Source of the DNA: Mariprofundaceae bacterium
GTDB lineage: Bacteria; Pseudomonadota; Zetaproteobacteria; Mariprofundales; Mariprofundaceae
DNA: 17,920 nucleotides
NCBI GenBank assembly: GCA_015488125.1
Contig: WFOJ01000047.1
Location: 1 to 17,920, forward strand
Direction: 5' to 3'
The notes under the pieces are model-generated. The model saw only the letters and a list, made by a program, of their open reading frames with translations. It did no database searches and was not told the origin of the DNA. How positions within the stretch are numbered: position 1 is the first letter of the stretch; every line of letters begins with the position of its first letter. A program made the position numbers and the translations under genes. Shown piece after piece: positions 6,986 to 15,155 of the stretch.

Positions 6986-9900
6986 TAACCTCTTTTTTCA
7001 CGCCATTGCAGTACACAGGCGTAAATCACAGGCAGCACCAACAGGCTGAGCAGGGTCGCGGTGACCATGCCGCCAATCATCGGTGCGGCGATTCGTTGCA
7101 TTACATCGGAGCCGGTGCCACCGCCCCACATAATGGGCAGCAGACCGGCAATCACGGCAATGGCGGTCATGGCAATGGGACGCACGCGCTGCCCCGTTCC
7201 CTGCAACACCGCCGCCCTGATCTCTTCCTCTGTCCTCCGCCTTCTGTCCTCTGCCTTCTGCTCTCTGACAAGCTGATCAATAAAAGTCAGCACCAGCACG
7301 CCGATTTCTGCCGATACTCCGGCCAGCGCGATAAAGCCCACAGCTACGGCCACGCTCATATTGTAGCCCAGATACCAGATCAACCAGAAGCCGCCCACCA
7401 GCGCAAAAGGGATGGACAGCATCACCACCAGTGGCGAGCTGATATTGCGGAAGTTCAGATAGAGCAACAGAAAAATGGTCAGCAAGGTCAGCGGCACCAC
7501 CACTTTCAGACGAGCAGCGGCGCGTTCCATGTATTCAAACTGCCCTGACCAGAGCAGCGTATAACCAGCCGGAATGTTCACCGTGCGTTCCACCTGCGCT
7601 TTGGCGCGGGCGACGTAGCCGCCGATGTCCGAGCTGCTGATATCCACATAAACCCAGGCATTGGGCGTGGCATCCTCCGTCTTGATCGATGGCGGGCCGC
7701 GCCGCAGGGCCAGCTCAGCTACCAGCGACAAGGGAATCTGTGCTCCCGTCGGTGTAGGGATCAGCACCCGCTTGAGGGCGTTCATATTATCACGCAGTTC
7801 GCGGGGGTAGCGGATGTTGATGGGGTAACGCTCCAGGCCTTCCACGGTTTCGCCGACGTTCATGCCACCGATGGCCGAGCGAATCACATCCTGCACATCG
7901 CCCACGGTCAGGCCGTAGCGCGCTGCTTCCTCGCGATGGATGGTAAAATCCAGATAATAGCCCCCGGCAGCCTTGTCGGCGAAGGCCGAGAGCGTATCCG
8001 GCAGCGTTTTCAGGCTGCGCTCAATCTCTCCTGCCACCTGCTCCAGCACCTTCAGATCCGGGCCGGAAACCTTGATGCCAATCGGCGTTTTGATGCCGGT
8101 GGAGAGCATGTCGATGCGCGTCTTGATCGGATACGTCCAGGCATTGGCCAGACCGGGGAACTGAATCGCCTGATCCATTTCAGCCATCAGCGCTTTGGTG
8201 GTTTTTTCCGGATCTGGCCATTCATGGCGCGGTTTTAAGCGAATGGTGGTTTCCAGCATGGAAAGCGGTGCCGGATCAGTAGCCGTTTCGGCACGCCCGA
8301 CCTTGCCAAATACCTGTTGCACTTCCGGGAAGGTGCGTAGAATTTTGTCGGTCTGTTGCAACAGCTCTTTGGCTTTGGTGATGGAAATACCCGGATAGGT
8401 GGTCGGCATATACAGAATATCTCCCTCATCCAGCGGCGGCATGAATTCCGAGCCGGTATGCATCAGTGGATATGCCGCCGAGCCAAGCAAGGCCAGCGCC
8501 AGCGTCAGCGTCAGCCAGCGGAAGCGCAGCGCCAGCCGCAGCAAGGGCGTGTGCAGCCAGCGCAGGCAGCGATTGAGCGGATTGCTTTCTTCCGCCGGAA
8601 TACGGCCACGGATCAGCATGCCCATCAGTACTGGCACCAGCGTCACCGCCAATAGCGCAGCGGCTGCCATGGCATAGGTTTTGGTGAAAGCCAGTGGCGC
8701 AAACAAACGGCCTTCCTGTGCCTGCAAGGTGAACACCGGCAAAAACGAGACGGTGATAATCAGCAGCGAGAAAAACAGCGCCGGGCCAACCTCTTGCGCT
8801 GATGTCATCACGGCATGCCAACGACTGTTGGCATCGGCATTACGGGGCAAGCCTTCCAGGTGTTTATGGGCATTTTCGATCATCACAATAGCACCATCAA
8901 TCATCGCGCCAATGGCAATGGCAATGCCGCCCAGACTCATGATATTGGCCGACAAGCCCTGCCATTGCATGATCAAAAAGGCCAGTAGAATGCCCACCGG
9001 CAGGCTGATAATGGCCACCAGTGCGCTGCGTGCATGCATCAGAAACAGCAGGCAAATAATCGCCACGACAATGGATTCCTCGATCAACTTGTGTTGCAGG
9101 TTTTCCACCGCACGCTCAATCAGGTCGCCACGATCATAAACGGGGACAATCTCCACACCTGGCGGCAAGCCTTTGCTCAGTTCCGCCAGCTTTTCCCGTA
9201 CCCGCTGGATGGTGGCCAGCGCATTTTCGCCATAGCGCATCACGATCACCCCACCGGCCACTTCGCCTTCACCATTGAGTTCGGCCAGCCCGCGCCGTAA
9301 TTCCGGCCCCAGGTGAATATGCGCCACCTGCTTGAGCAGAATGGGCGTACCATGGCCATCCACCCCCAGCGGAATGGATTCCAGGTCGGCAATGCTGCGG
9401 ATGTAGCCCAGACCACGCACCATGTATTCCGTTTCGCTCATCTCCACCAGGCGGCCACCGACATCGGTATTCGAGCGTTGCACCGCTTGCTTGACCTTGC
9501 TCAATGGAATGTTGTAGGCCAGCAGCGCTTCCGGATCGAGTTCGATCTGGTATTGTTTGACATAACCGCCAATGGAAGCAACTTCCGACACACCGGGAAC
9601 CGTTTGCAATGGGTAGCGCAAATACCAGTCCTGCAAGGAACGCAGTTGTGCCAGATCGTGCTGGCCACTTTTATCCACCAGCGCGTATTCATACACCCAG
9701 CCCACACCCGTGGCATCCGGCCCCAGTTTGGGGCTGACACTGGCAGGCAGACGATCGGCGGCATAATTAAGGTATTCCAGCACGCGGGTACGCGCCCAGT
9801 ACATATCCGTGCCATCCTCAAAAATCACATAGACCATCGAGAAACCGAAGAAAGAATAGCCTCGCACCACCTTGGTGCGCGGTACCGAGAGCATGGCCGT

Positions 9901-10110
9901 GGTCAACGGATAGGTCACCTGATCCTCGACCACCTGCGGTGCCTGACCCGGATAGCTGCTGAACACAATCACCTGTACGTCAGAAAGATCGGGAATCGCA
10001 TCCAGTGGCGTGTTTTGCATGGCGCGCCAACCGGCAAAGGCCAGCAGCACGGTGGCAATCAGCACCAGCAAACGATTGGTGATGGCAATATTGATCAGTG
10101 ATTTAATCAT
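6985..10110 (-). CDS. cusA: CusA-type Cu(I)/Ag(I) RND efflux pump
   Basis: This 1041-residue inner-membrane RND transporter of the heavy-metal efflux family is close to the length of E. coli CusA. It uses proton flow to drive metal through CusB and CusC. The TM4 motif GAMIDGAIVMIENAHKHLE holds the proton-relay and charged residues. The three methionines that bind Cu/Ag in CusA are kept: M568 in DILYMPTTYPG, M618 in APLSMLETT and M668 in RIDMLSTGIK, equivalent to M573, M623 and M672. This favours monovalent copper/silver over the CzcA (Co/Zn/Cd) class. The start at 10110 follows cusB by 64 bases. A run of charged residues (about 948-960, EQKAEDRRRRTEEE) in the last cytoplasmic loop comes from a 14-bp DNA repeat. 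The stop codon TAG takes its last base from the end of the adjacent MITE-like element. Confidence 0.95.
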   Translation of the reverse strand: MIKSLINIAITNRLLVLIATVLLAFAGWRAMQNTPLDAIPDLSDVQVIVFSSYPGQAPQVVEDQVTYPLTTAMLSVPRTKVVRGYSFFGFSMVYVIFEDGTDMYWARTRVLEYLNYAADRLPASVSPKLGPDATGVGWVYEYALVDKSGQHDLAQLRSLQDWYLRYPLQTVPGVSEVASIGGYVKQYQIELDPEALLAYNIPLSKVKQAVQRSNTDVGGRLVEMSETEYMVRGLGYIRSIADLESIPLGVDGHGTPILLKQVAHIHLGPELRRGLAELNGEGEVAGGVIVMRYGENALATIQRVREKLAELSKGLPPGVEIVPVYDRGDLIERAVENLQHKLIEESIVVAIICLLFLMHARSALVAIISLPVGILLAFLIMQWQGLSANIMSLGGIAIAIGAMIDGAIVMIENAHKHLEGLPRNADANSRWHAVMTSAQEVGPALFFSLLIITVSFLPVFTLQAQEGRLFAPLAFTKTYAMAAAALLAVTLVPVLMGMLIRGRIPAEESNPLNRCLRWLHTPLLRLALRFRWLTLTLALALLGSAAYPLMHTGSEFMPPLDEGDILYMPTTYPGISITKAKELLQQTDKILRTFPEVQQVFGKVGRAETATDPAPLSMLETTIRLKPRHEWPDPEKTTKALMAEMDQAIQFPGLANAWTYPIKTRIDMLSTGIKTPIGIKVSGPDLKVLEQVAGEIERSLKTLPDTLSAFADKAAGGYYLDFTIHREEAARYGLTVGDVQDVIRSAIGGMNVGETVEGLERYPINIRYPRELRDNMNALKRVLIPTPTGAQIPLSLVAELALRRGPPSIKTEDATPNAWVYVDISSSDIGGYVARAKAQVERTVNIPAGYTLLWSGQFEYMERAAARLKVVVPLTLLTIFLLLYLNFRNISSPLVVMLSIPFALVGGFWLIWYLGYNMSVAVAVGFIALAGVSAEIGVLVLTFIDQLVREQKAEDRRRRTEEEIRAAVLQGTGQRVRPIAMTAIAVIAGLLPIMWGGGTGSDVMQRIAAPMIGGMVTATLLSLLVLPVIYACVLQWREKRG
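7231..7270. repeat. 14-bp tandem repeat inside cusA
   Basis: On the + strand TGTCCTCCGCCTTC (7231-7244) is followed by TGTCCTCTGCCTTC (7245-7258) and a partial, diverged third unit. Since 14 is not a multiple of 3, the copies are read in different frames and encode different charged residues (AEDRRRRTEEE). It falls in the cytoplasmic loop before the last two membrane segments. Confidence 0.7.
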
Positions 10111-10174
10111 AAGCTGCTACCCTGACGGCTTGTATAAGACGCATATATCTGACGGGACGTAGAAGTATTCATGT

Positions 10175-11641
10175 TCACAGCTCCATCTCGTCCATGCTCA
10201 TATCGCCCATATCCATGCCTTCCATGCTCATATCGCCAGCGGCAGGTGTTGCTGGTGCCTTGGGCTCAAGCATCTTGGCGGTGGCTTCTTTCAGTTTGGA
10301 TTCGGAATCAATGAGAAACTGGCCGGATGTTACGACTTGTTCACCAGCCTTCAGTCCACGGATGATCTGTATCATGCCATCAGCCTGAACGCCGGTGGTC
10401 ACCTCTCGCGGCTCGTACTTGCCCGCTTCGCGTTGCACAAACACCTGTTCGTGCGTACCGCTGCGCACAATGGCTTCCGTCGGCACCACGATGGCATGCA
10501 GTTTTTTACCTGCATGAATGGTAACGTTGGCAAACATTTCCGGCTTGAGTAGCAAATCCGGATTGTCAAAAGTCAGACGCAGGCGAAGGGTGCGCGTCTT
10601 GCGCTCCAGCCAGGGATAGATGTAGCTCACCGCACCTTCAAATGTCTGGCCGGGAATCCCCTTCACCTGCATGGTGACGCGATCACCGACCTTCACCCAC
10701 GGCTGATCATCCTCATAAATTTCGGCAATCACCCACACATGGGTAAGATCGGCAATGCGGAACAACTCGGTCGCGGGGGTAATGCGCTCACCTTCACGCG
10801 CTCCGATATGCATGACAATCCCCTTGAAAGGCGAATGAATATGCAGTGATTTCATGGGCTGACGCGTTTTTTCCAGCTGGCGCAACTGGTGGGCGGGCAC
10901 ATCCAGTAATTCCAGCCGCTGACGACTGGCTTCCACCAGTTGCTGTGCGCCCTGACGCACATCAGCAAAAGGGCTGTTTTTCAGCCGGTCGGCATTGTTC
11001 AGCGCCAGAACATATTCTGCCTGTGAAGCCACCAGTTGCGGCGAATAAATGGCCACCAGCATCGTACCCTTGTCCACCGCCTCACCGGTGGTATCAACCA
11101 TGAGTTTTTCCACCCAGCCGTTGTATTTGGGGTGCAGTTTGGCCAGCCGTTCCTCATCCACGGTAACGCGACCAATCGCCCGCACCTGACGGGAAATACT
11201 GCGTTGCTCGGCCCTGGCGGTGCGCACGCCGATGTTTTGAACCAGCGTGCCATCAATCCTGACCGTACCTGCAGGCTCATTGTTATCATTGCCACCATCT
11301 TCATAGACGGGGATATAATCCATACCCATTTCATCCTTGGCCGGTACCGGCGAGGTGATGGCCGGATTCATCGGATTGCGGTAAAACAACACCTTACGCT
11401 CCTTTGGCTTGTCTTCATCGGCATAAACGGGGATGTAATCCATGCCCATTTCATCCTTGGCCGGTACCGGCGAGGTAATAGCCGGATTCATCGGATTGCG
11501 ATAAAACAACACCTTGCGTTCGCTTGTGGTCTGTCCGCTGGCGGCCTGCTCGCCAGCGGGCTGGAAAACATTCTTTCCCCAGTAGCCCAGGCTCAAGCCG
11601 ATCATCAGGGTGATCAGGGCGGTGATCATGGTTTTAGTCAT
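10175..11641 (-). CDS. cusB: CusB-type periplasmic adaptor with duplicated metal-binding motif
   Basis: This 488-residue membrane-fusion protein links CusA to CusC. An N-terminal anchor (ITALITLMIGLSLGYWG) is followed by two tandem copies of the CusB metal-binding segment (residues 41-80 and 81-113), each with YRNPMNP and DEMGMDYIPVY. The E. coli protein uses three Met in this segment to pass Cu(I)/Ag(I) to CusA. Then come the usual barrel-sandwich and beta-barrel domains (VDKGTMLVAIYSPQLVASQAEY, then IHSPFKGIVMHIGAREGERI, then VPTEAIVRSG). The last 19 residues, DMSMEGMDMGDMSMDEMEL, form a Met/acidic tail that may be another metal site. The start at 11641 has GGAG 8 bases upstream and overlaps the cusC end by 8 bases, so translation is probably coupled. 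Confidence 0.94.
   Translation of the reverse strand: MTKTMITALITLMIGLSLGYWGKNVFQPAGEQAASGQTTSERKVLFYRNPMNPAITSPVPAKDEMGMDYIPVYADEDKPKERKVLFYRNPMNPAITSPVPAKDEMGMDYIPVYEDGGNDNNEPAGTVRIDGTLVQNIGVRTARAEQRSISRQVRAIGRVTVDEERLAKLHPKYNGWVEKLMVDTTGEAVDKGTMLVAIYSPQLVASQAEYVLALNNADRLKNSPFADVRQGAQQLVEASRQRLELLDVPAHQLRQLEKTRQPMKSLHIHSPFKGIVMHIGAREGERITPATELFRIADLTHVWVIAEIYEDDQPWVKVGDRVTMQVKGIPGQTFEGAVSYIYPWLERKTRTLRLRLTFDNPDLLLKPEMFANVTIHAGKKLHAIVVPTEAIVRSGTHEQVFVQREAGKYEPREVTTGVQADGMIQIIRGLKAGEQVVTSGQFLIDSESKLKEATAKMLEPKAPATPAAGDMSMEGMDMGDMSMDEMEL
11303..11521 (-). repeat. Tandem duplication of the CusB N-terminal metal-binding segment
   Basis: Two blocks 120 bp apart (11423-11521 and 11303-11401) encode the same 33 residues without a single amino-acid change, while the DNA differs at 8 positions, all synonymous. 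The duplication is therefore not brand-new, and both copies appear to be held by selection. Confidence 0.88.
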
Positions 11642-12896
11642 GACGTTTACTCCATTGCTGGCGCAGCGTGCCGGTTTCGGCTTCTATCTGCGCCACAGCT
11701 TGCCAGGCTTTGCTGATAGCCTGCCAGTATTCGGTTTCGTGGTTGTAGAGGGTGATCCGGGCGCGTACCAGGTTAAGGAAATCGACTTCACCAACCTGAT
11801 AGGCGGCGCGCATGGCTGCTACCGTTTGTTCCGCCTGGGGAATCAATCCCGTTTTCAGCAACAGGGCCTGTTGCCAACTGGCGCGGTAGTCGGCAGCAAA
11901 CGCTGCCAGTGCCTCGTTAATGCGCAGTCGCCGATCCTCCAGTGTAAACTGCGCGCTGGCTTTCTCGGCCTGACGTTGCGCCACCGCATGATCCTGTTTT
12001 TGTTCAGTGAATATCGGCAGATTCATGCTCAACATGACACCAGCCAGATCGCTGCGACCTGCGCGCAGGCCATAGAAAGCGCCAACATCCAGATCCGGAT
12101 AATAATCCTTGTCCGCTTCCCGGAGGCGTGCTTCGCTGGCATCAATGCGCAAGCGTTGCGCCTGAAGCCACGGACGGTGCTGTTCGGCCATGCGTAGCAG
12201 AGCAGTATGCGCAGGCAGGGGCGGCAGTTCACTATCCACCGTCGCTGGCAGTACGATGGCCGCATCTGCCGGACGTTGCAGCAGGCTGTTCAGTGCGGCC
12301 TGCTCATGGTTACGTGCCCCTTTCAGAACAATTTGCTGATCCAGCAGACGTGACAGTTCCAGCTGCGCCAACAGAATATCCGACTGTCGTCCCTGGCCAG
12401 TGCGGTACTTGCTGTCAGCAATCTGGATCAATTGTTTCATCAGCGCCTGGTTGCGTTGCACGGTATCCAGCGCCCGGTCGAGATAAAACAGATTCCACCA
12501 GCGCAGCGCTACATGCCGACGCAGCCACAAACGACGTTCGCTGGCATCCAAGCTGGCTGCCTGCGCCATGGCTCTGGCGGCTTCAGCGCGCAACTTGCGC
12601 TTGCCCGGCCAGGGAATGGTCTGACGAATGCCCAACTGGCTCACGGTCATTGCCTCGCGGCTGAGCGAAGGCTTGCTCAGTGGCAGGTTAAGGACGTTGA
12701 GCGACAAACGCGGATCCGGCAGGGCAGCCAGCTGATCCGGCAATTGTGCCAGTGCCTGCGCCCGCTCATCATCGGCTTGCACAACCGGATGCTGCGCAGA
12801 CAGGCGTTGCGCTGCTGCCAGCGTCAATACCTCATCGGCAAGCGCCAGCGGCATGCCTGCCAGCAATAGCAGCAGGCTGAAAATGATTCGAAACAT
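11634..12896 (-). CDS. cusC: CusC-type outer-membrane efflux channel (TolC family)
   Basis: This 420-residue TolC-family protein would form the outer-membrane exit of the CusCBA pump. The start at 12896 is chosen because AGGAGA lies 6 bases upstream and it directly precedes a signal peptide (MFRIIFSLLLLLAGMPLALA, cleavage near residue 20). The in-frame ATG at 12962 would add a non-signal extension. Two OEP repeats are visible: LAAAQRLSAQHPVVQADDERAQ with LPDPRLSLNV in the first half, and LLRMAEQHRPWLQAQ with YPDLDVGAFYGLRAG in the second, each followed by long helices. It lacks the lipoprotein Cys found in E. coli CusC. The coding end overlaps cusB. It could equally be called CzcC by family; the Cus name follows from CusA. 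Confidence 0.92.
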   Translation of the reverse strand: MFRIIFSLLLLLAGMPLALADEVLTLAAAQRLSAQHPVVQADDERAQALAQLPDQLAALPDPRLSLNVLNLPLSKPSLSREAMTVSQLGIRQTIPWPGKRKLRAEAARAMAQAASLDASERRLWLRRHVALRWWNLFYLDRALDTVQRNQALMKQLIQIADSKYRTGQGRQSDILLAQLELSRLLDQQIVLKGARNHEQAALNSLLQRPADAAIVLPATVDSELPPLPAHTALLRMAEQHRPWLQAQRLRIDASEARLREADKDYYPDLDVGAFYGLRAGRSDLAGVMLSMNLPIFTEQKQDHAVAQRQAEKASAQFTLEDRRLRINEALAAFAADYRASWQQALLLKTGLIPQAEQTVAAMRAAYQVGEVDFLNLVRARITLYNHETEYWQAISKAWQAVAQIEAETGTLRQQWSKRHD

Positions 12897-12977
12897 GGGT
12901 TCTCCTGGTTGCTCATCTATCCCATACTGTTTCGCCCTGAAGCCATCCTTCAATAGCATCAACGTGTGCTTGCCGCT

Positions 12978-13006
12978 TTATAAGTCCTGTTGGCCTTATA
13001 CGTCCT
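12978..13006. promoter_or_regulatory. Short direct repeats in the cusC leader
   Basis: TTATAAGTCCT (12978-12988) is repeated 18 bases on as TTATACGTCCT (12996-13006), about 80 bases upstream of the cusC start. The 261-base leader (12897-13157) should contain the cus promoter, but I find no confident -35/-10 pair and no CueR- or CusR-type palindrome. These repeats may be a regulator site or a small dispersed repeat; a loosely similar string lies in the cusB-cusA gap near 10132-10165. Confidence 0.3.
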
Positions 13007-13088
13007 ACAGGTTAAGCTGCAAAAGCATGAGTTGGATATGAGGGATGCCGTCTAAAACAGGGAAACAGGTGAGAAAACACATCAGATA

Positions 13089-13115
13089 ACGGGAAAACAG
13101 ATACAGTTTTCCCGT
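13089..13115 (-). terminator. Hairpin downstream of the small Cys/His protein gene
   Basis: A perfect 10-bp stem, ACGGGAAAAC (13089-13098) pairing with GTTTTCCCGT (13106-13115), with a 7-base loop. It lies 43 bases past the stop of the gene at 13158-13577 and before cusC. There is no clean T-run, so it may be a weak terminator, an attenuator or an RNA-processing site. Confidence 0.5.
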
Positions 13116-13157
13116 CATAACGACAGCGCCGTTCAGACGCTCAGCAAAACAGGCGAA

Positions 13158-13577
13158 TCAAATACGAATGCGTTGGGTGATTGAATAAAGAAGCGAACTG
13201 CTGCGCGGCGGCCCGGTGGGCGCAGGTGGCTGCACCGCTGCATGTGTCAAAGACAGCGCATAAGCAGAACCGGCAGAGAGACTAACAAGCTGCGCTGATG
13301 CAGCCTGATCCGGCGTGGCAACAGCGAACAATGCCTGATCCGGTTCTTCACAATGGAAGCAGCCCGGTGCGGCATGGCCGTGCCCCGTTTGCATGCCATG
13401 GCAGTCATCAGCCACCGCATGCTGCATGACCGGTGCAGGCTCCGCCGCCATCAGGCAGCCCGAAGAGGCCAGCGTCTGCAGGGCAAACACCAGCGCCACA
13501 GCGTACATCAAGCGCCGCGTCAATCCGTTTTTTGCCAGTCGCATCAACATGGCCGAATAGTATGGTAAATATGCCAT
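13158..13577 (-). CDS. Small exported Cys/His-rich protein of the copper locus (CopL-like?)
   Basis: This 139-residue protein has a hydrophobic export segment after two arginines (TRRLMYAVALVFALQTLASSGCLMAAEP), followed by a metal-binding-like stretch: DCHGMQTGHGHAAPGCFHCEEPD (C59, C73, C76 plus four His). The C-terminus is PPAPTGPPRSSS...QRIRI, an ending I associate with small proteins found next to copper-resistance operons, some called CopL; this family link is from memory and uncertain. The start at 13577 has AGGG 9 bases upstream, and ATGs at 13550 and 13544 are alternatives without a site. It sits only 27 bases after hepT on the same strand and about 260 bases before cusC, with a hairpin between. 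A periplasmic copper-binding or sensing role is inferred. Confidence 0.62.
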   Translation of the reverse strand: MAYLPYYSAMLMRLAKNGLTRRLMYAVALVFALQTLASSGCLMAAEPAPVMQHAVADDCHGMQTGHGHAAPGCFHCEEPDQALFAVATPDQAASAQLVSLSAGSAYALSLTHAAVQPPAPTGPPRSSSLLYSITQRIRI

Positions 13578-13604
13578 GATATCAACCCTGCTGCATCAGT
13601 GTGT

Positions 13605-13952
13605 TCAGTTGTCTGTTTCTTCCTTCAGACGAATAATCCTTGATTCCAGCTCATTCAATTCAATTCGCGCAGCGTCCCATACAATCTTCCCATCAATACC
13701 AAAGTATTCGTGCACAATGAAATTTCTGAAGTCTTTAATCATACGCCACTCATAATCAGGAAACCTGTTCTCCAGAACATCTAACAATGTTGAAATGGCT
13801 TCTCCGATAACGATAAATTCCCGAATAGTAGCGCTATAAGTGCGCCGATCATGGCAAAACGCTTCAAAGCTCATGCCTTCCAGAAAACCATGGATCGCTC
13901 GGGATGATTCGAGAATATCATCAAGATACAGACGGATATTGCGCTTAGACAT
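13605..13952 (-). CDS. hepT: HepT-type HEPN toxin of a MNT-HEPN module
   Basis: This 115-residue all-helical protein belongs to the HEPN (DUF86) family. It carries the RX4HXY active-site motif as R76-N-F-I-V-H81-E-Y83, within KDFRNFIVHEYFG. HEPN toxins of this type are RNases, and in characterised pairs the cognate MntA adds AMP to the tyrosine of this motif to neutralise the toxin. The start overlaps the mntA end by 8 bases, which is the usual order and coupling for the pair. By eye the two genes use more AT-rich codons than the copper genes beside them, consistent with separate acquisition. Confidence 0.88.
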   Translation of the reverse strand: MSKRNIRLYLDDILESSRAIHGFLEGMSFEAFCHDRRTYSATIREFIVIGEAISTLLDVLENRFPDYEWRMIKDFRNFIVHEYFGIDGKIVWDAARIELNELESRIIRLKEETDN

Positions 13953-14238
13953 AGACCACTGTCTTTAGCATGTTTTCGCGCACAGCAGGTTTGATTGCAT
14001 GTTCGATACCCAGGTCAACACGCCGATCAAACATCTGTTCCAGATAGCGTTTCAAACCAAAAAAACTACGGAAGGTGTTGGGACTGTCCAATTCCACAAC
14101 AATATCAATATCGCTGTCATCCCGCTGCTCATCTCTGGAAAAACTGCCGCATAGTCCGATTTTGGTGACCCCGTAACGGCTTCTTATTTCATCTCTGTTG
14201 GCTTGTAGCGATGCGCAAATGATTTTTCTGTTCAGCAT
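13945..14238 (-). CDS. mntA: MntA-type nucleotidyltransferase antitoxin
   Basis: This 97-residue minimal nucleotidyltransferase has the motif GSFSRDEQRDDSDIDIVVEL (GSF at 31-33, D43 and D45), and D75 in RRVDLG is the likely third acidic residue. The start at 14238 is chosen because GGAG lies 10 bases upstream and the protein then has the family's usual length. The ATG at 14349 would add 37 residues without family character. In known pairs MntA AMPylates the HEPN toxin. It is the first gene of the two-gene unit and follows the REP array at 14421-15004. Confidence 0.88.
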   Translation of the reverse strand: MLNRKIICASLQANRDEIRSRYGVTKIGLCGSFSRDEQRDDSDIDIVVELDSPNTFRSFFGLKRYLEQMFDRRVDLGIEHAIKPAVRENMLKTVVYV

Positions 14239-14420
14239 AATGGCATTCTCCCATGTTTTGGTCGTATCTGCGCTGTATGCTAAAACACGTTCAGCATGAC
14301 GATCGTGAATGTTCGCGTGTTTCAGCCAGGAGCCACATCTTTTGGCCATCCCGGTTCAGGCGTTGTTTTTCCATGACATCATTTTAGTGCTGCACGATGA
14401 CAGTGTCAAACCTTATTGCC

Positions 14421-15004
14421 AGAAGCGCCTGCCACACCGCGCACCACGATGGATGCTAATGTAGGAGCGGTCTCCAGACCGCGAACCGCATCCGTTCGCC
14501 ATCTTTCGACGGTTCGGAGCCAGAGGCCCCTCCTACAGGGGGGAATCACACGCACCGCAGAAACGCCCGCCACACCGCGCACCACGATAGATGCTAATGT
14601 AGAAGCGGTCTTCAGACCGCGAACCGCATCCGTTCGCCATCTTTCGACGGTTCGGAGCCAGCGGCCCCGCCTACAAGGGGATCACGCGCACCACAGAAGC
14701 GCCCGCCACGCTGCGAACCACGATGGATGCTAATGTAGGAGCGGTCTCCAGGCCGCGAACCGCATCCGTTCGCCATCTTTCGATGATTCGGGGCCAAAGG
14801 CCCCTCCTACAAGGGGATCACGCGCACCGCAAAAGCGCCTACCACACCGCGCACCACGATAGATGCTAATGTAGGAGCGGTCTTCAGACCGCGAACCGCA
14901 TTCGGTCGCCATCTTTCGACGGTTCGGAGCCAAAGGCCCCTCCTACAGGGGGAATCACGCGCACCGCAGAAGCGCCTGCCACACCGCGCACCACGATGGA
15001 TGCT
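14421..15004. repeat. BIME/REP array: four 136-138-bp tandem units plus a partial fifth
   Basis: Units begin at 14421, 14559, 14695, 14831 and 14968, the last cut off at 15004. Each contains two facing REP-like hairpins: GTAGGAGCGGTCTCCAGACC on the + strand and GTAGGAGGGGCCTCTGGCTC on the - strand, about 80 bases apart, joined by CGAACCGCATCCGTTCGCC and the segment CATCTTTCGACGG. The GTAGGAGCGG head is the REP type spread by RAYT transposases in many gammaproteobacteria; no RAYT gene is in this window. The units differ at scattered positions, so the array is not newly formed. Reading frames through it only echo the repeat. The rest of the gene-free stretch 14239-15339 holds nothing else I recognise apart from the truncated MITE-like copy. 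Confidence 0.88.
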
Positions 15005-15155
15005 CCGCATTCTGCATTTCATCATGCGGGATGGTGTCATCTGCGATGATCGTCAGGCAGGAGGTAAGGCTTTTTATCGCAGCCCGGAACGGGGGGATGT
15101 TTTGATCACCATGTCCGTTGTTGTGCCATGTTGCCGACCATCTATCCGCGACTTT

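Noticed and set aside
9313..10101. 262-residue + strand frame
   Set aside because: Antisense to conserved cusA sequence and without recognisable family features.
14416..14933. Several open frames encoding repeated RHLSTVRSQRP-like or GDRSYISIHRG-like peptides
   Set aside because: They only translate the BIME units on either strand; no ribosome binding sites and no family character.
14421..15004. Possible CRISPR array
   Set aside because: The whole 136-138-bp unit is repeated with no unique spacers, and it contains REP-type hairpins.
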